Assembly (NCBI RefSeq): GCF_025377685.1
Contig: NZ_JACEHK010000001.1
Span: forward strand, 612,885 to 676,884
Origin: Anaerobacillus sp. CMMVII
GTDB lineage: Bacteria; Bacillota; Bacilli; Bacillales; Anaerobacillaceae
Direction: 5' to 3'
DNA length: 64,000 nt
This document shows, piece by piece, positions 44,378-53,081 of this stretch (position 1 is the stretch's first letter; each line of letters begins with the position of its first letter). The notes beneath the pieces are model-generated. The model saw only the letters and a program-made list of their open reading frames with translations, was not told where the DNA came from and searched no databases. The translations under genes and the position numbers were made by a program.

Positions 44378-45829
44378 ATGAATTTGGTAGTAGATTGGTT
44401 GAACAGCATACTGTGGAGCACACCGGTTATTTATTTTATTTTGGCAGTTGGACTATTATTTTCTGTTTTAACACGTTTTCTTCAAGTCAGACATATTAAA
44501 GACATGTTCACATTAATGTTTAAAGGAAAAGCGTCAAAGGAAGGAATATCTTCTTTTCAGGCACTAGTAGTCGCCCTTTCAGGTCGTGTTGGTACTGGTA
44601 ACATTGCAGGAACTGCAACAGCAATCGCAATGGGAGGACCTGGAGCAGTATTTTGGATGTGGACAATTGCCTTTATTGGAGCGGGTAGTGCTTTCGTTGA
44701 GTCAACACTTGGTCAGATTTACAAAGTTAAACAAGATGGTCAATATCGCGGGGGTCCTGCTTATTACATTGAAAAAGGTATTGGATGGAAGTGGTTTGCG
44801 ATTGCCTTTGCCTTTGCAGCAGTACTTTCGTTAAGTTTATTATTACCAGGTATTCAATCAAATTCAATTGCAGCAGGTATGCATAATGCGTTTGGTATTG
44901 AAAAATCTTATACTGGTATTTTTCTAATCGTACTTATTGGAATCATTATTTTTGGTGGAGTAAGAAGAATTGCAACAGTAGCACAATATGTAGTACCTTT
45001 CATGGCGATTGCATATATGTTCGTGGCTTTTATCATCATCACTATGAATATTGGTCAACTTCCAGGCGTAATTTCATTGATTGTAAAGAGTGCCTTCGCC
45101 GTTGATTCAGCATTTGGTGGAATCGTTGGGATGGCAGTTGCTTGGGGAGTAAAACGTGGAGTTTTCTCTAACGAAGCTGGTCAAGGAACAGGCCCTCATG
45201 CTGCGGCAGCCGCAGAAGTATCTCACCCTGCAAAACAAGGATTAGTCCAAGCGGCTTCTGTTTATATTGATACATTATTAGTATGTTCTGCAACTGCATT
45301 CATGGTATTAATTACTGGTGCCTACAATGTTTATGACAGTGCAGGAGGGTATCTTCGTGAAGGTCTACCTGGTGTTGAAAAAGGTGCAGGTTATACACAG
45401 GCGGCAATTGAATCAGTAATGCCAGGTTTTGGAGCATCATTTGTTGCAGTTGCGTTATTCTTCTTTGCCTTTACAACAATTATGGCCTACTATTATATGG
45501 CTGAAACGAACGTTGCTTACATGTTCCGTGGTAAAAATAACGTAATTCCAATGAATATTTTAAAAGTTGTCTTATTAGCAGCAACTTTCTATGGCTCAAT
45601 CAGAGCAACTGGCTTGGCTTGGGATCTAGGGGATGCTGGTTTAGGTTTGATGGTATGGTTAAACTTAGTTGCTATTCTAATGCTTGCAAAACCTGCCTTG
45701 GCAGCTTTAAAAGATTACGAAGAACAGAAGAAGCAAGGTCTCGATCCTGTTTTTGATCCAGTAAAACTTGGCATTAAAAATGCTGATTTCTGGGAAAAAG
45801 AGTACAAAAAAGAAGACAATGCAAGCTAA
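44378..45829 (+). CDS. alanine/glycine/glutamine:cation symporter (AGCS family)
   Basis: A 483-residue transporter with about ten helices that takes up alanine, glycine or glutamine with Na+ (or H+). The AGCS signature is ALSGRVGTGNIAGTATAIAMGGPGAVFWMW near residues 65-95, followed by GGPAYYIEKG and NEAGQGTGPHAAAAAEVSHPAKQGL. B. subtilis AlsT/YrbD are of this family. The ATG is behind GGGAGGG. It stands alone, with a strong terminator. In a Na+-cycling alkaliphile Na+ coupling is likely, but that is inferred. Confidence 0.93.
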   Translation: MNLVVDWLNSILWSTPVIYFILAVGLLFSVLTRFLQVRHIKDMFTLMFKGKASKEGISSFQALVVALSGRVGTGNIAGTATAIAMGGPGAVFWMWTIAFIGAGSAFVESTLGQIYKVKQDGQYRGGPAYYIEKGIGWKWFAIAFAFAAVLSLSLLLPGIQSNSIAAGMHNAFGIEKSYTGIFLIVLIGIIIFGGVRRIATVAQYVVPFMAIAYMFVAFIIITMNIGQLPGVISLIVKSAFAVDSAFGGIVGMAVAWGVKRGVFSNEAGQGTGPHAAAAAEVSHPAKQGLVQAASVYIDTLLVCSATAFMVLITGAYNVYDSAGGYLREGLPGVEKGAGYTQAAIESVMPGFGASFVAVALFFFAFTTIMAYYYMAETNVAYMFRGKNNVIPMNILKVVLLAATFYGSIRATGLAWDLGDAGLGLMVWLNLVAILMLAKPALAALKDYEEQKKQGLDPVFDPVKLGIKNADFWEKEYKKEDNAS

Positions 45830-45840
45830 AAAAACTTTCA

Positions 45841-45881
45841 AAAGAGTAGTCACCGATATCTATCGGGGCTACTCTTTTTTG
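45841..45881 (+). terminator. intrinsic terminator of the symporter gene
   Basis: AAAGAGTAG pairs with CTACTCTTT, with CCGATA/TATCGG inside, followed by six T. Confidence 0.92.
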
Positions 45882-46048
45882 GCGTTAAGGAACTCCCTAT
45901 ACTAGACTTCGAAGCGCAGCATTCAGTTAACAACTCAAAACTACCTAGCCCCTACTAAGCCTCAAGTCTTAGTCAAAATATGTCGGAGGGTCGTTATGAG
46001 AAATTTCAAATCTAGATAAGATAGAGTCATAAGAAGGGAGGAGTTAAC

Positions 46049-46411
46049 ATGAAAAAATTTGGATTGTTTATTTTAGGTGGTATTGCTGCCATCATCTTAA
46101 TCGCTAACTTAGGACCGATCGCCCTGTTTGCTCTCAGCATTGCGATCCTATACTACGCATTTAAAGGGTTTATGAAGGCAGACACTTCGTTGAGTAAAGT
46201 CGCTTGGGCCATTCTAGGGTTAATCTTATTATCAATCACAGCATCGAATGTTCCTGCACTAGCCGGAATTATGGCGGCTATCGTGCTTTACTTCGTTTAT
46301 AAAAAATGGAACGAAGAACAGGGTGTCGTTGTTGAAAACAAAGCTACTGAAACCAAAGATCCATTCGTAAATTTTGAAAAAGAATGGGCGGAGTTAAAAA
46401 GGAATTTTTAG
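46049..46411 (+). CDS. liaI: LiaI-like small membrane protein
   Basis: A 120-residue protein with four hydrophobic segments in residues 5-85 (LFILGGIAAIILIANLG, then IALFALSIAILYYAF) and a polar tail ending EKEWAELKRNF. Position (first gene before a PspA homologue, LiaF, kinase and regulator) and form match LiaI, the membrane anchor that recruits LiaH during envelope stress. ATG 46049 is behind AAGGGAGGAG. The operon's LiaR-controlled promoter should lie in 45885-46040; AGTCTTAGTC and GTCGGAGGGTCG there may be part of it, but I could not fix a box. Confidence 0.82.
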   Translation: MKKFGLFILGGIAAIILIANLGPIALFALSIAILYYAFKGFMKADTSLSKVAWAILGLILLSITASNVPALAGIMAAIVLYFVYKKWNEEQGVVVENKATETKDPFVNFEKEWAELKRNF

Positions 46412-46483
46412 AAGAGCTTTTGACAGAAACAATTTTAAAAATAAATCATTTAAACCTAAACTAACTAAAAGGAGCGATTGAAA

Positions 46484-47131
46484 ATGAGTAACCTATTTAC
46501 CCGCATTAAAAATACGATTGCAGCTGATGTACACGAAATGTTAGATGAAAAGGAACAAAAAAATCCGCTTTCAGTCTTAAACCAATATTTACGAGACTGT
46601 GAAAAGGAAGTTGAAAAGGTTAGAAAGCTTGTAGAGAGACAATATTTATTGAAGGAAGAATTCACACGTGAGTACAATGAGGCACAGCAACTAACAGACA
46701 AACGTAAGTATCAAGTAGATATTGCTGCCAAAGCTGGCGAAACTGAATTAATGAACTTTGCTATTCAAGAACAAACTCATTATGAAGCAAGAGCTAGCCG
46801 CTTAAGACTTTCGTTAGAGCAAGCTACTTCCCATTTATATGAGCTTGAGCAAAAATATGAAGAAATGAAACATAAGCTCAAAGATATGCATATTAAGAGA
46901 ATGGAACTAATGGGGCGGGAAAACATGACTCGTGCCAATCATCGAATGAACCAAATGCTAGACAGTAATAGTTATACTGGTAAAGTCGGAGCAAGGTTTG
47001 ATGAAATGGACCGTTACCTTGACCGTCTTGAGCACCAAGCAAATTCACAGTACCACAGAAACACGATAGATAGCCGCATTGCACAGCTTGAGAAGGAGCT
47101 TGAAAAACAAGAAAGTCATTCTATTTCTTAG
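46484..47131 (+). CDS. liaH: LiaH, PspA/IM30-family envelope-stress protein
   Basis: A 215-residue protein, nearly all coiled-coil, of the phage-shock PspA/Vipp1 family, which assembles large rings and protects the membrane when lipid-II antibiotics act. It starts LFTRIKNTIAADVHEMLDEKE and has NPLSVLNQYLRDCEKEVEKV (the usual P-x-x-x-x-x-Q-x-x-R-D motif). I chose ATG 46484, 9 nt after AAAGGAG; TTG at 46478 is too near that site. It is 72 nt after liaI and followed by a hairpin before liaF. In B. subtilis the liaIH transcript is by far the strongest, which such a hairpin could help explain. Confidence 0.92.
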   Translation: MSNLFTRIKNTIAADVHEMLDEKEQKNPLSVLNQYLRDCEKEVEKVRKLVERQYLLKEEFTREYNEAQQLTDKRKYQVDIAAKAGETELMNFAIQEQTHYEARASRLRLSLEQATSHLYELEQKYEEMKHKLKDMHIKRMELMGRENMTRANHRMNQMLDSNSYTGKVGARFDEMDRYLDRLEHQANSQYHRNTIDSRIAQLEKELEKQESHSIS

Positions 47132-47162
47132 CAGAAACGTGATATAGTAAAGGAGAAATACC

Positions 47163-47185
47163 GGGTTGACAAATTGTGTCAACCC
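47163..47185 (+). other. hairpin between liaH and liaF
   Basis: GGGTTGAC and GTCAACCC form a perfect 8-bp stem with a 7-nt loop. No T-run follows (TTAAAC), so it is probably an mRNA stabiliser or partial terminator rather than a full one. Confidence 0.65.
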
Positions 47186-47212
47186 TTAAACATTAATCGA
47201 GGAGAGACCCTT

Positions 47213-47941
47213 ATGGATAATCATACGAAAACAGATTATATTAGCTGGACCATTTTAATAGGATTACTTCTTCTCGTTGTGGAAATTACCTTTTTTAATA
47301 AGGGGTTAGTTTTCTCAATTATTTTTGCTGGTTTCTTACTTTACTTTGGCGGTAAACGACTTTATAGCTCAATTGGAAAATTGATATTTGGGCTAGGTTG
47401 TTTGGTTTTATTTTTTACGGCGACTGACATGATTGTTTTTAAATTTTTCATTTTTGCAGTAATTGCTTATGTACTTATCTATTTTTATAAATCGAAAAAT
47501 CGTCCGCTATTGATTCAGCCTGTTGTTAAGGAAACAGATGATCGCGGTACAAAGTTAATTAAATCCGAGCAGATGTTTAAAAATGTCTTTTACGGACGTC
47601 AAAAAACACCTGAGGAAATCTATGAATGGCATGATGTGAACATCCAAACAGGAATTGGGGATACGAGAATCGATTTAAGTAATACAGTGTTACCTAAGGG
47701 TGAAAGTGTTATTTCTATTCGTAACTTTATTGGCAATATTCAAATTCTCGTTCCATATGATATAGAAGTAAGTGTATCGCATTCAGTTTTAACGGGGACA
47801 ACCGTTATCTTTGACGAGGCAAATGATCGACTGTTTAACCAGTCGTTAGTTTATAGAACTGATCATTATGATTTGGCTATCCGTAAAATAAAAATTATGA
47901 CTTCAATGGGAATTGGTAGATTAGAGGTGAAAAGAATATGA
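47213..47941 (+). CDS. liaF: LiaF, inhibitor of the LiaRS system
   Basis: A 242-residue protein with four N-terminal helices (to about residue 90) and a soluble C-terminal domain (DUF2154-like) with VNIQTGIGDTRIDLSNTVLP, ISIRNFIGNIQILVPYDIEV and TSMGIGRLEVKRI. LiaF keeps LiaS in check without stimulus. I set the start at ATG 47213 (MDNHTKTDY) behind GAGGAGAG; the ORF reaches 13 codons further up through the hairpin. Its stop overlaps the liaS start (ATGA type overlap), so the two are coupled. No liaG gene lies between liaH and liaF, unlike B. subtilis. Confidence 0.92.
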   Translation: MDNHTKTDYISWTILIGLLLLVVEITFFNKGLVFSIIFAGFLLYFGGKRLYSSIGKLIFGLGCLVLFFTATDMIVFKFFIFAVIAYVLIYFYKSKNRPLLIQPVVKETDDRGTKLIKSEQMFKNVFYGRQKTPEEIYEWHDVNIQTGIGDTRIDLSNTVLPKGESVISIRNFIGNIQILVPYDIEVSVSHSVLTGTTVIFDEANDRLFNQSLVYRTDHYDLAIRKIKIMTSMGIGRLEVKRI

Positions 47942-48969
47942 GGCTCATTCAGAAGCAGATGATCTGGAGTATCTTATTTTCTTTACTTCTATTTACGACG
48001 TTTACCATTATCTATATAACCATCTTTCCAGTAGAAAATTGGAGTTTTCTTCTTGAAGCAAAAATCTTTGATTTACCAATTTTCTTTTTCGTACCTGGTG
48101 TTGCTATTGCTCTAGGAATTATTTTTGGACTTTCTAGTAGTATGACCTATAAAAAACAGTTGGAAATGGTGGAAGAAGCTCTAGGGCAACTAGACCAAGG
48201 ACGTTTGTTTGAAGAAGAACAAGCAGTGTATCCAGATGAACTTAAGCCGGTTTTTCAAAAGGTGAAAAGCATTCAAAAGCAAATGGTTGAACAAGTCAAA
48301 ACAGCACAAAAACTGGCTAGCGAGAAAGCGGTTGATCAAGAAAAGGAAGTGCAGAAAATAGTTTCTCAGGAACGAAACCGTCTCGCTCGTGAACTGCATG
48401 ATTCTGTAAGCCAGCAACTTTTTGCTGCGTCAATGTTGATGTCTGCGATAACAGAAACGATGCAAGATCAGACGAGTGGAGAAATAAAGCAATTAAAGCT
48501 CGTTGAAGAGATGATCCACCAATCACAGCTTGAAATGAGAGCCTTGCTACTTCATTTACGACCAATTCCACTAAAAGGTAAGTCGCTTCAGGAAGGAATG
48601 CAGGAACTGTTAAACGAGTTATCACAAAAGGTTCCGATGGACATTTCATGGAAAATCGAAGCGGTGCCATTAGAAAAAGGTGTTGAAGATCATCTTTTTC
48701 GAATTCTTCAAGAATCGGTTTCGAATACGTTACGGCACTCAAAAGCCACAAGTCTCGAAGTGCTTTTAATTAACCGTGACGATTTAATTATTTTACGAAT
48801 TGCTGATGATGGTGTTGGCTTTGATGTAAGTCAAGAAAAAGCTGGATCCTATGGGTTGCAAAACATGCATGAACGCGCGAAAGAAATTGGTGGCGCCCTG
48901 AAGGTCGTAAGCCTAAAAAATAAAGGAACTAGGCTAGAAGTAAAAGTTCCATTAATGGTAGGTGACTAG
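47938..48969 (+). CDS. liaS: LiaS sensor histidine kinase
   Basis: A 343-residue kinase with two membrane helices (about residues 12-32 and 50-72), a very short outside loop, a coiled linker, and HisKA_3: SQERNRLARELHDSVSQQLFAA. The ATPase part has LFRILQESVSNTLRHSKA, DDGVGFDVS and SYGLQNMHERA. This is the intramembrane-sensing type with almost no outer domain, as in LiaS, VraS and DesK. It overlaps liaF by 4 nt and ends 3 nt before liaR. Confidence 0.93.
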   Translation: MRLIQKQMIWSILFSLLLFTTFTIIYITIFPVENWSFLLEAKIFDLPIFFFVPGVAIALGIIFGLSSSMTYKKQLEMVEEALGQLDQGRLFEEEQAVYPDELKPVFQKVKSIQKQMVEQVKTAQKLASEKAVDQEKEVQKIVSQERNRLARELHDSVSQQLFAASMLMSAITETMQDQTSGEIKQLKLVEEMIHQSQLEMRALLLHLRPIPLKGKSLQEGMQELLNELSQKVPMDISWKIEAVPLEKGVEDHLFRILQESVSNTLRHSKATSLEVLLINRDDLIILRIADDGVGFDVSQEKAGSYGLQNMHERAKEIGGALKVVSLKNKGTRLEVKVPLMVGD

Positions 48970-48972
48970 AAG

Positions 48973-49605
48973 TTGATAAAAGTTGTATTTGTGGATGATC
49001 ATGAAATGGTTAGGATTGGTGTCACTTCTTACTTATCGGCGCAGCCGGATATCGAGGTTGTTGGTGAAGCGGATAACGGCGCCCGAGGGGTAGAACTTGC
49101 ATTAGAACTGCGGCCAGACATTATTTTAATGGATTTAGTGATGAAGGAAATGGATGGAATTGAAGCAACTCGGAAAATCATCGAAGCATGGCCAGAAGCA
49201 AAGGTTATTATCGTGACGAGCTTCTTAGATGATGAAAAAGTCTATCCTGCTCTCGAAGCAGGAGCAACAAGCTATATGCTTAAAACATCGAAAGCTAGTG
49301 AAATTGCCAACGCGGTTCGAGCCACATACCAAGGTCAGACCGTACTCGAACCTGAAGTTACCGGAAAAATGATGACGAAGATGCGTCAAAAGAAAGTAAC
49401 CTTACCACACGAACAATTAACCGAGCGTGAAATGGAAATTTTATTACTAATCGCTGAAGGGAAAACAAATCAAGAAATAGCTGATGAAGCCTTTATTGCT
49501 CTTAAAACGGTAAAAGTTCATGTAAGCAATATTCTAGGTAAGCTTGAAGTTCATGATCGGACTCAAGCGGTCATCTATGCTTTTAAACATGGTCTAGTAA
49601 AATAG
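48973..49605 (+). CDS. liaR: LiaR response regulator
   Basis: A 210-residue NarL-type regulator that turns on liaIH in response to bacitracin-like cell-wall stress. The receiver has [14 protein letters not shown] and Asp in [12 protein letters not shown] (about residue 54); the Lys is in YMLKTS. The LuxR HTH reads [22 protein letters not shown] and [16 protein letters not shown]. It begins with TTG at 48973, with GGTGACTAGAAG in front, and is coupled to liaS. A terminator directly follows. Confidence 0.94.
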   Translation: MIKVVFVDDHEMVRIGVTSYLSAQPDIEVVGEADNGARGVELALELRPDIILMDLVMKEMDGIEATRKIIEAWPEAKVIIVTSFLDDEKVYPALEAGATSYMLKTSKASEIANAVRATYQGQTVLEPEVTGKMMTKMRQKKVTLPHEQLTEREMEILLLIAEGKTNQEIADEAFIALKTVKVHVSNILGKLEVHDRTQAVIYAFKHGLVK

Positions 49606-49606
49606 T

Positions 49607-49648
49607 CAAAGCACAGAGTCTAGTGACTTTGTGCTTTGTTTTTTTATA
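49607..49648 (+). terminator. terminator of the lia operon
   Basis: CAAAGCACA pairs with TGTGCTTTG, loop GAGTCTAGTGACTT (itself weakly paired), then seven T. Confidence 0.9.
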
Positions 49649-49741
49649 TCTAAAACTAGGCACACAATCAAGTGAAGCGCAAACGTGTTATACGCTTCAT
49701 AACTGAAGCAGAACAATACATAATTCATAAAGCGAACTACT

Positions 49742-50383
49742 TCAATGGCTATGCCCATGTTCGTGACCTTCATATTCTTTTGCATTTTCAACAACCATTA
49801 CGTCACCAGCTTCGTTTGAAATTTCCATATCAAACTCTTCAGCATGATGTTCAGTAAAAATTCGGTATGTACCAGCTTCAATAACTGTAAAAGTAAAGCT
49901 AGTCGCACCTTCTACATTTATGAACAAGTTATATGCAAATTCACTTTCAGCCGAAAATTGCTCACCTTCACTGATTTCATCGAAACCGCTGGCTTCCATA
50001 ATATGTGCTGCGTGATGTTCTAAATCTTTGATATTACTATCCTCAAGGATAAATGCGACTAAAATACTTTCGTCACCAAATTCATTTTGTTTAAAAACAA
50101 GCGAGTAAGTTCCTTCAATTAAGTTGTAGCTCCCAGCCCACTCAAACGGTAAGTCATCATGGTGATGGTCATCTTCATGAGCTGAAACTGTCTGGCTTTC
50201 TTCTTCGGCCTCTGCCGGAGTGGTTTCCTCAAGCTCCACTTCATCCTCTTCAACGTCGTCCGTCAAATCCTGCACCTCTACATTCTCATTCTCATCTTGT
50301 GTAACATTTTGTTCTTCGGCATCACAAGCTACCAAGCTTCCTACCATTGTTATGGCTAGCAGCAAAGAACCTAATTTTTTCAT
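49742..50383 (-). CDS. His-rich lipoprotein, likely metal-binding
   Basis: A 213-residue lipoprotein. The lipobox is SLVAC at residues 16-20. An acidic, low-complexity spacer follows (about 24-66, rich in Glu, Asp and Val), then HEDDHHHDD, then a folded domain (about 80-200) with WAGSYNLIEGTYSLVF and a C-terminal HEHGHSH. The histidine clusters at both ends of the domain suggest binding of Zn2+, Ni2+ or Cu2+ at the cell surface. I do not recognise the folded domain with confidence. A 49-residue zinc-ribbon-like gene lies 15 nt upstream on the same strand, so both are probably one operon. ATG 50383 is behind AGGGGG. Confidence 0.8.
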   Translation of the reverse strand: MKKLGSLLLAITMVGSLVACDAEEQNVTQDENENVEVQDLTDDVEEDEVELEETTPAEAEEESQTVSAHEDDHHHDDLPFEWAGSYNLIEGTYSLVFKQNEFGDESILVAFILEDSNIKDLEHHAAHIMEASGFDEISEGEQFSAESEFAYNLFINVEGATSFTFTVIEAGTYRIFTEHHAEEFDMEISNEAGDVMVVENAKEYEGHEHGHSH

Positions 50384-50398
50384 GAAATTGAATTCCCC

Positions 50399-50548
50399 CT
50401 AGCTAATAGAATTTTCACTACTTTCTACTTGCACGTTCTCGATTGTTTCTTTACAACCACTACAAACTGCTTGATGATCAGGGCAGTTTGCGGCTGTGTC
50501 GTGTACCGTGCCACAGATGACACAGGTGGTCGTTTTATAACCTTTCAT
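50399..50548 (-). CDS. 49-residue zinc-ribbon-like protein
   Basis: A small protein below the usual ORF cut-off. It reads MKGYKTTTCVICGTVHDTAA and then CPDHQAVCSGCKETIENV: four cysteines as CxxC ... CxxC (CVIC and CSGC), with an extra Cys-His between, the pattern of a zinc ribbon or rubredoxin-like knuckle. ATG 50548 is preceded by GGTGATATTG, with GAGGTGAT as ribosome site 5 nt away. It ends 15 nt before the His-rich lipoprotein and so is probably cotranscribed. The cysteines make a chance ORF unlikely. Function unknown. Confidence 0.65.
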   Translation of the reverse strand: MKGYKTTTCVICGTVHDTAANCPDHQAVCSGCKETIENVQVESSENSIS

Positions 50549-50921
50549 CAATATCACCTCAATTACTAGTATGAACAATTTTGTGGCTTTATTCGGAGGA
50601 TTTTGTTTTGGGAGGAAGAGGATAAGTTTGAACTATCTTTTTTAGGTCACTGGTAGCACAACATCCCGATTTCTCAAAAAGGACTAAGTCTCCAACGAAG
50701 TAGTTCAGATAACGTGCAGTAACCCCTTACTCGCAGCAAAAACGATAAGTAACAATTAAATCGGCATATAAAAAAGCGCAGATTTTAAGTAAAGGGTTCC
50801 GTTTCCTGTCGTAAAACCCGAAAATGTAGGGGCATTTGTATTTTTTTTTGCAAAAGGCTCAGTACACTATTTTGAGCCATTTTTTGAAAGATAAGAATGT
50901 ATAAAATTTCAACGTAATAAC
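50549..50921. other. gene-free stretch
   Basis: Upstream region of the zinc-ribbon gene, then AT-rich sequence. GGCTCA/TGAGCC forms a small hairpin near 50857-50879; the following AAGATAAGAATGTATAAAAT resembles the sequence before repeat copy A, so the repeat's outer part starts here. No gene seen. Confidence 0.4.
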
Positions 50922-51241
50922 TGTCTAGCTCCAAGACACATCAATGAAGTTACTTCATTGCAGGTTTTGCGACGAGTAAACGTAGTGACGCAGGAGCACC
51001 ACCCAGCCCCAAAGAAAGTTCACTTTCATCGATAAATAATGTTTATAGGTTGTTTCATTAGATAAATAAAGGAAAGTGAACTTTCAAAGCGAAATCAATT
51101 TTAGGGTAGCCCCTCGAGGTCAAATAACCTTCGAGAATAAAAGTGAAAGAGCACACTTTTTTTCTCGAAGAACATTTGCTAGTCGGGGCTTAACAGGGAA
51201 AAAGCACTACACTTTTTCCTCGGGCGCTTGCGCTTTTCTTA
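50922..51241. repeat. dispersed palindromic repeat, copy C, with nested insertion
   Basis: Starts TGTCTAGCTCCA and ends CGCTTGCGCTTTTCTTA like the other copies. The inner hairpin part at about 51112-51180 is nearly identical to copy A (GCCCCTCGAGGTCAAATAAC, CTTCGAG...CTCGAAG). Between CAGCCCC and AGCCCCTCGAGG an extra segment of about 100 bp is inserted that carries its own 14-bp inverted repeat (next entry). Confidence 0.85.
51014..51085. repeat. 14-bp inverted repeat nested in copy C
   Basis: GAAAGTTCACTTTC at 51014-51027 and its exact complement GAAAGTGAACTTTC at 51072-51085 enclose 44 bp of AT-rich sequence. It could fold as a long hairpin or be a very small inverted-repeat element that entered the larger repeat. 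Confidence 0.7.
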
Positions 51242-51289
51242 TTGCCTGTTAAACGAACGCCCCTCAATCCTTTGCTTTACCCAACCATA

Positions 51290-51515
51290 AAAGAGCGGAA
51301 ACCAGAGGCATGGTTTCATAAATAAGCGGAGAAATTTCCCTTATTTAAAAAATAGCAATAAAAATAGCTTAAATAGACGGAATAATTCCGACTATTTACT
51401 CAAAAAACGTAAAAATGGGTGATTTTGCTTTGCTTAACCGGAAAATCTCCGCTTATTTCCCCTGAACCGACTCTATTCTGCAAATTAACCGGAAAATCTA
51501 CGCTTATTATTAAAT
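51290..51515. repeat. cluster of CCGCTTATTT repeat units
   Basis: Words such as GGAAAATCTCCGCTTATTT and its complement AAATAAGCGGAGAAATTT recur (51329, 51438, 51482), along with GACGGAATAATTCCGACTAT in the middle. Direct and inverted units together can fold. Non-coding intergenic repeat of a type common in Bacillus; similar in style to the cluster at 25094. The remaining stretch 51516-51824 is AT-rich and holds nothing else I can support. Confidence 0.6.
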
Positions 51516-51824
51516 TTTTTGTAAGATAAATTGTATATCAACTTGAGGCTAAAATTGTGGGGGTACAACAGCCTGTCCGCTTTGCTTTTATAAAACTACT
51601 ATTTCCCTTATTCAGCTCGTTCAATAGTCTATATCTTTAATATCATTTTATATTTCCAATGTTTTCTAATCATCATCATTTCAACAAAATTAACAAATGA
51701 AATGTGAGCAATATTAACAATCCTAGTATAAGGGTGACAATAACCATTTTCACATGTTTATTTAGCTAACTATTCCAAATGTTATTCAAACTGTTAATTC
51801 AACTCAAATGTTGATATATATCAA

Positions 51825-51867
51825 AAAATATCAGACCAAATTACGATGATATTGGTCTGATATTTTG
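51825..51867 (-). terminator. intrinsic terminator (minus strand)
   Basis: AAAATATCAGACCAA pairs with TTGGTCTGATATTTT; on the minus strand six T follow. It ends the DUF4397 gene. Confidence 0.88.
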
Positions 51868-51936
51868 TATTGCTAAATCTAATGTTTTTCCACGTGAAGA
51901 GAACTAATTAGTCTCCAACTTAGTCCTAACATCAAT

Positions 51937-52713
51937 TTAAGGCTGTAAAATAAGTGCTTCTAGGCGAGGCGTTCCGTCGACAAGACCGATTGCTGTAATT
52001 GTATAGGCTTCTCCTGCTTTTAGGTTTGTGTCACGAATGGTTAAAACAACATCTTTGGTTCCAGCAAGTCGCACCTCTAAAGTGACTCTTCCTGGTGGTA
52101 ATTCAAGATACTCTGCATCCTCACCAAACGATACATTACTAAAGAGGACATCTCCGTCTTTAACAGCAATGTCTACTGCAGGTGCGTTTGGTGATAAGTG
52201 CCAAAAACGTACCTTAGATTTATTCCTAGGAATTTCAGTTGTGTCGATCACAGGCACCAGTTCTAGGTCGGCTAAATTTCCCGCTGCTGCAATAGTATAA
52301 TTACGACCGGATTGCACTTCGATTGTTTGAGTTAAAACAGGATTGGTTGTTTGTCCAGCAGGATAGATATCAATCTTGTATGAACCAGCCGGTACATCCA
52401 AATAAGGACTAATTTGATAATACGTGATATTTTCTAACGATTTTTCATTATTAACAAAAACATCTACTTTTGGCGCATCAGGTGAAACATGGAGAACACG
52501 AACCTTTGCCGGTTCACGCCATGCCGATCGACTTTCATAAGAGTTCCGTACATTGACCTGTTGCATTTGGCAAAGTTGTTGCATGCACATAAAGTGCAAC
52601 TGATAATAGTACATATGCTTCTGCGGATCTAAATACTTATAGTAGTTAGCGAGTAAATCGTACATTGCCGCATCCTGAGCTACTTTGTTTACAGGTAAAT
52701 AATGTTGATACAT
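51937..52713 (-). CDS. protein with two DUF4397 domains
   Basis: A 258-residue protein with no signal peptide. Residues 1-65 are helical and rich in Tyr, Met, Gln and His (NYYKYLDPQKHMYYYQLHFM). Two DUF4397 beta domains follow: KVRVLHVSPDAPKVDVFVNN (about 72-160) and KVRFWHLSPNAPAVDIAVKD (about 165-255), each with a later PAG(S)YK- or PPGRVTLEV-type strand. Function is unknown; the Tyr/Met-rich start is reminiscent of spore-coat proteins, which is only a thought. ATG 52713 is behind GAAGGGAGAGGG. Confidence 0.85.
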   Translation of the reverse strand: MYQHYLPVNKVAQDAAMYDLLANYYKYLDPQKHMYYYQLHFMCMQQLCQMQQVNVRNSYESRSAWREPAKVRVLHVSPDAPKVDVFVNNEKSLENITYYQISPYLDVPAGSYKIDIYPAGQTTNPVLTQTIEVQSGRNYTIAAAGNLADLELVPVIDTTEIPRNKSKVRFWHLSPNAPAVDIAVKDGDVLFSNVSFGEDAEYLELPPGRVTLEVRLAGTKDVVLTIRDTNLKAGEAYTITAIGLVDGTPRLEALILQP

Positions 52714-52791
52714 AATTCCCTCTCCCTTCGTTCATACACATACAACCATAATTTATGCTGCAACGTGAGGATTGGGACTTTGTCTAAGTCA

Positions 52792-52908
52792 TTATTTAAT
52801 TTGAAATAGTTCCTCTAATTCGTCTAAATGTATATTTACTTCACTTGTTTCTTCCTTTGCCTCTTCTAACATTTCATTAATTGCGTTGATATATTCATAT
52901 AAACTCAT
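52792..52908 (-). CDS. 38-residue acidic helical protein
   Basis: A tiny ORF: MSLYEYINAINEMLEEAKEE then TSEVNIHLDELEELFQIK. GGAG lies 8 nt before ATG 52908. The sequence is amphipathic, strongly acidic, with no frame break, and is in the 370-bp gap between the DUF4397 gene and the WG-repeat gene. I do not recognise it. The ribosome site and residue pattern favour a real protein, perhaps an inhibitor-like helical hairpin, but this is weak. Confidence 0.45.
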   Translation of the reverse strand: MSLYEYINAINEMLEEAKEETSEVNIHLDELEELFQIK

Positions 52909-53081
52909 GGGTAACAACTCCTAAAATGATCTTTTACTATTATTGTTACCAAAATAGGAGGCTATTAAACTAGTAATATTAGAAATTAATAATTTATTAG
53001 GCACCGTCATTATCAAAGCCCCATATACTGAAAAAAGAAGCTTCGAATAGTTGGCTTAAGCTTATTTAAGGAGATTTTGAA

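Noticed and set aside
45885-46040. LiaR operator before liaI
   Set aside because: Words such as AGTCTTAGTC are suggestive but I could not match a clear inverted repeat.
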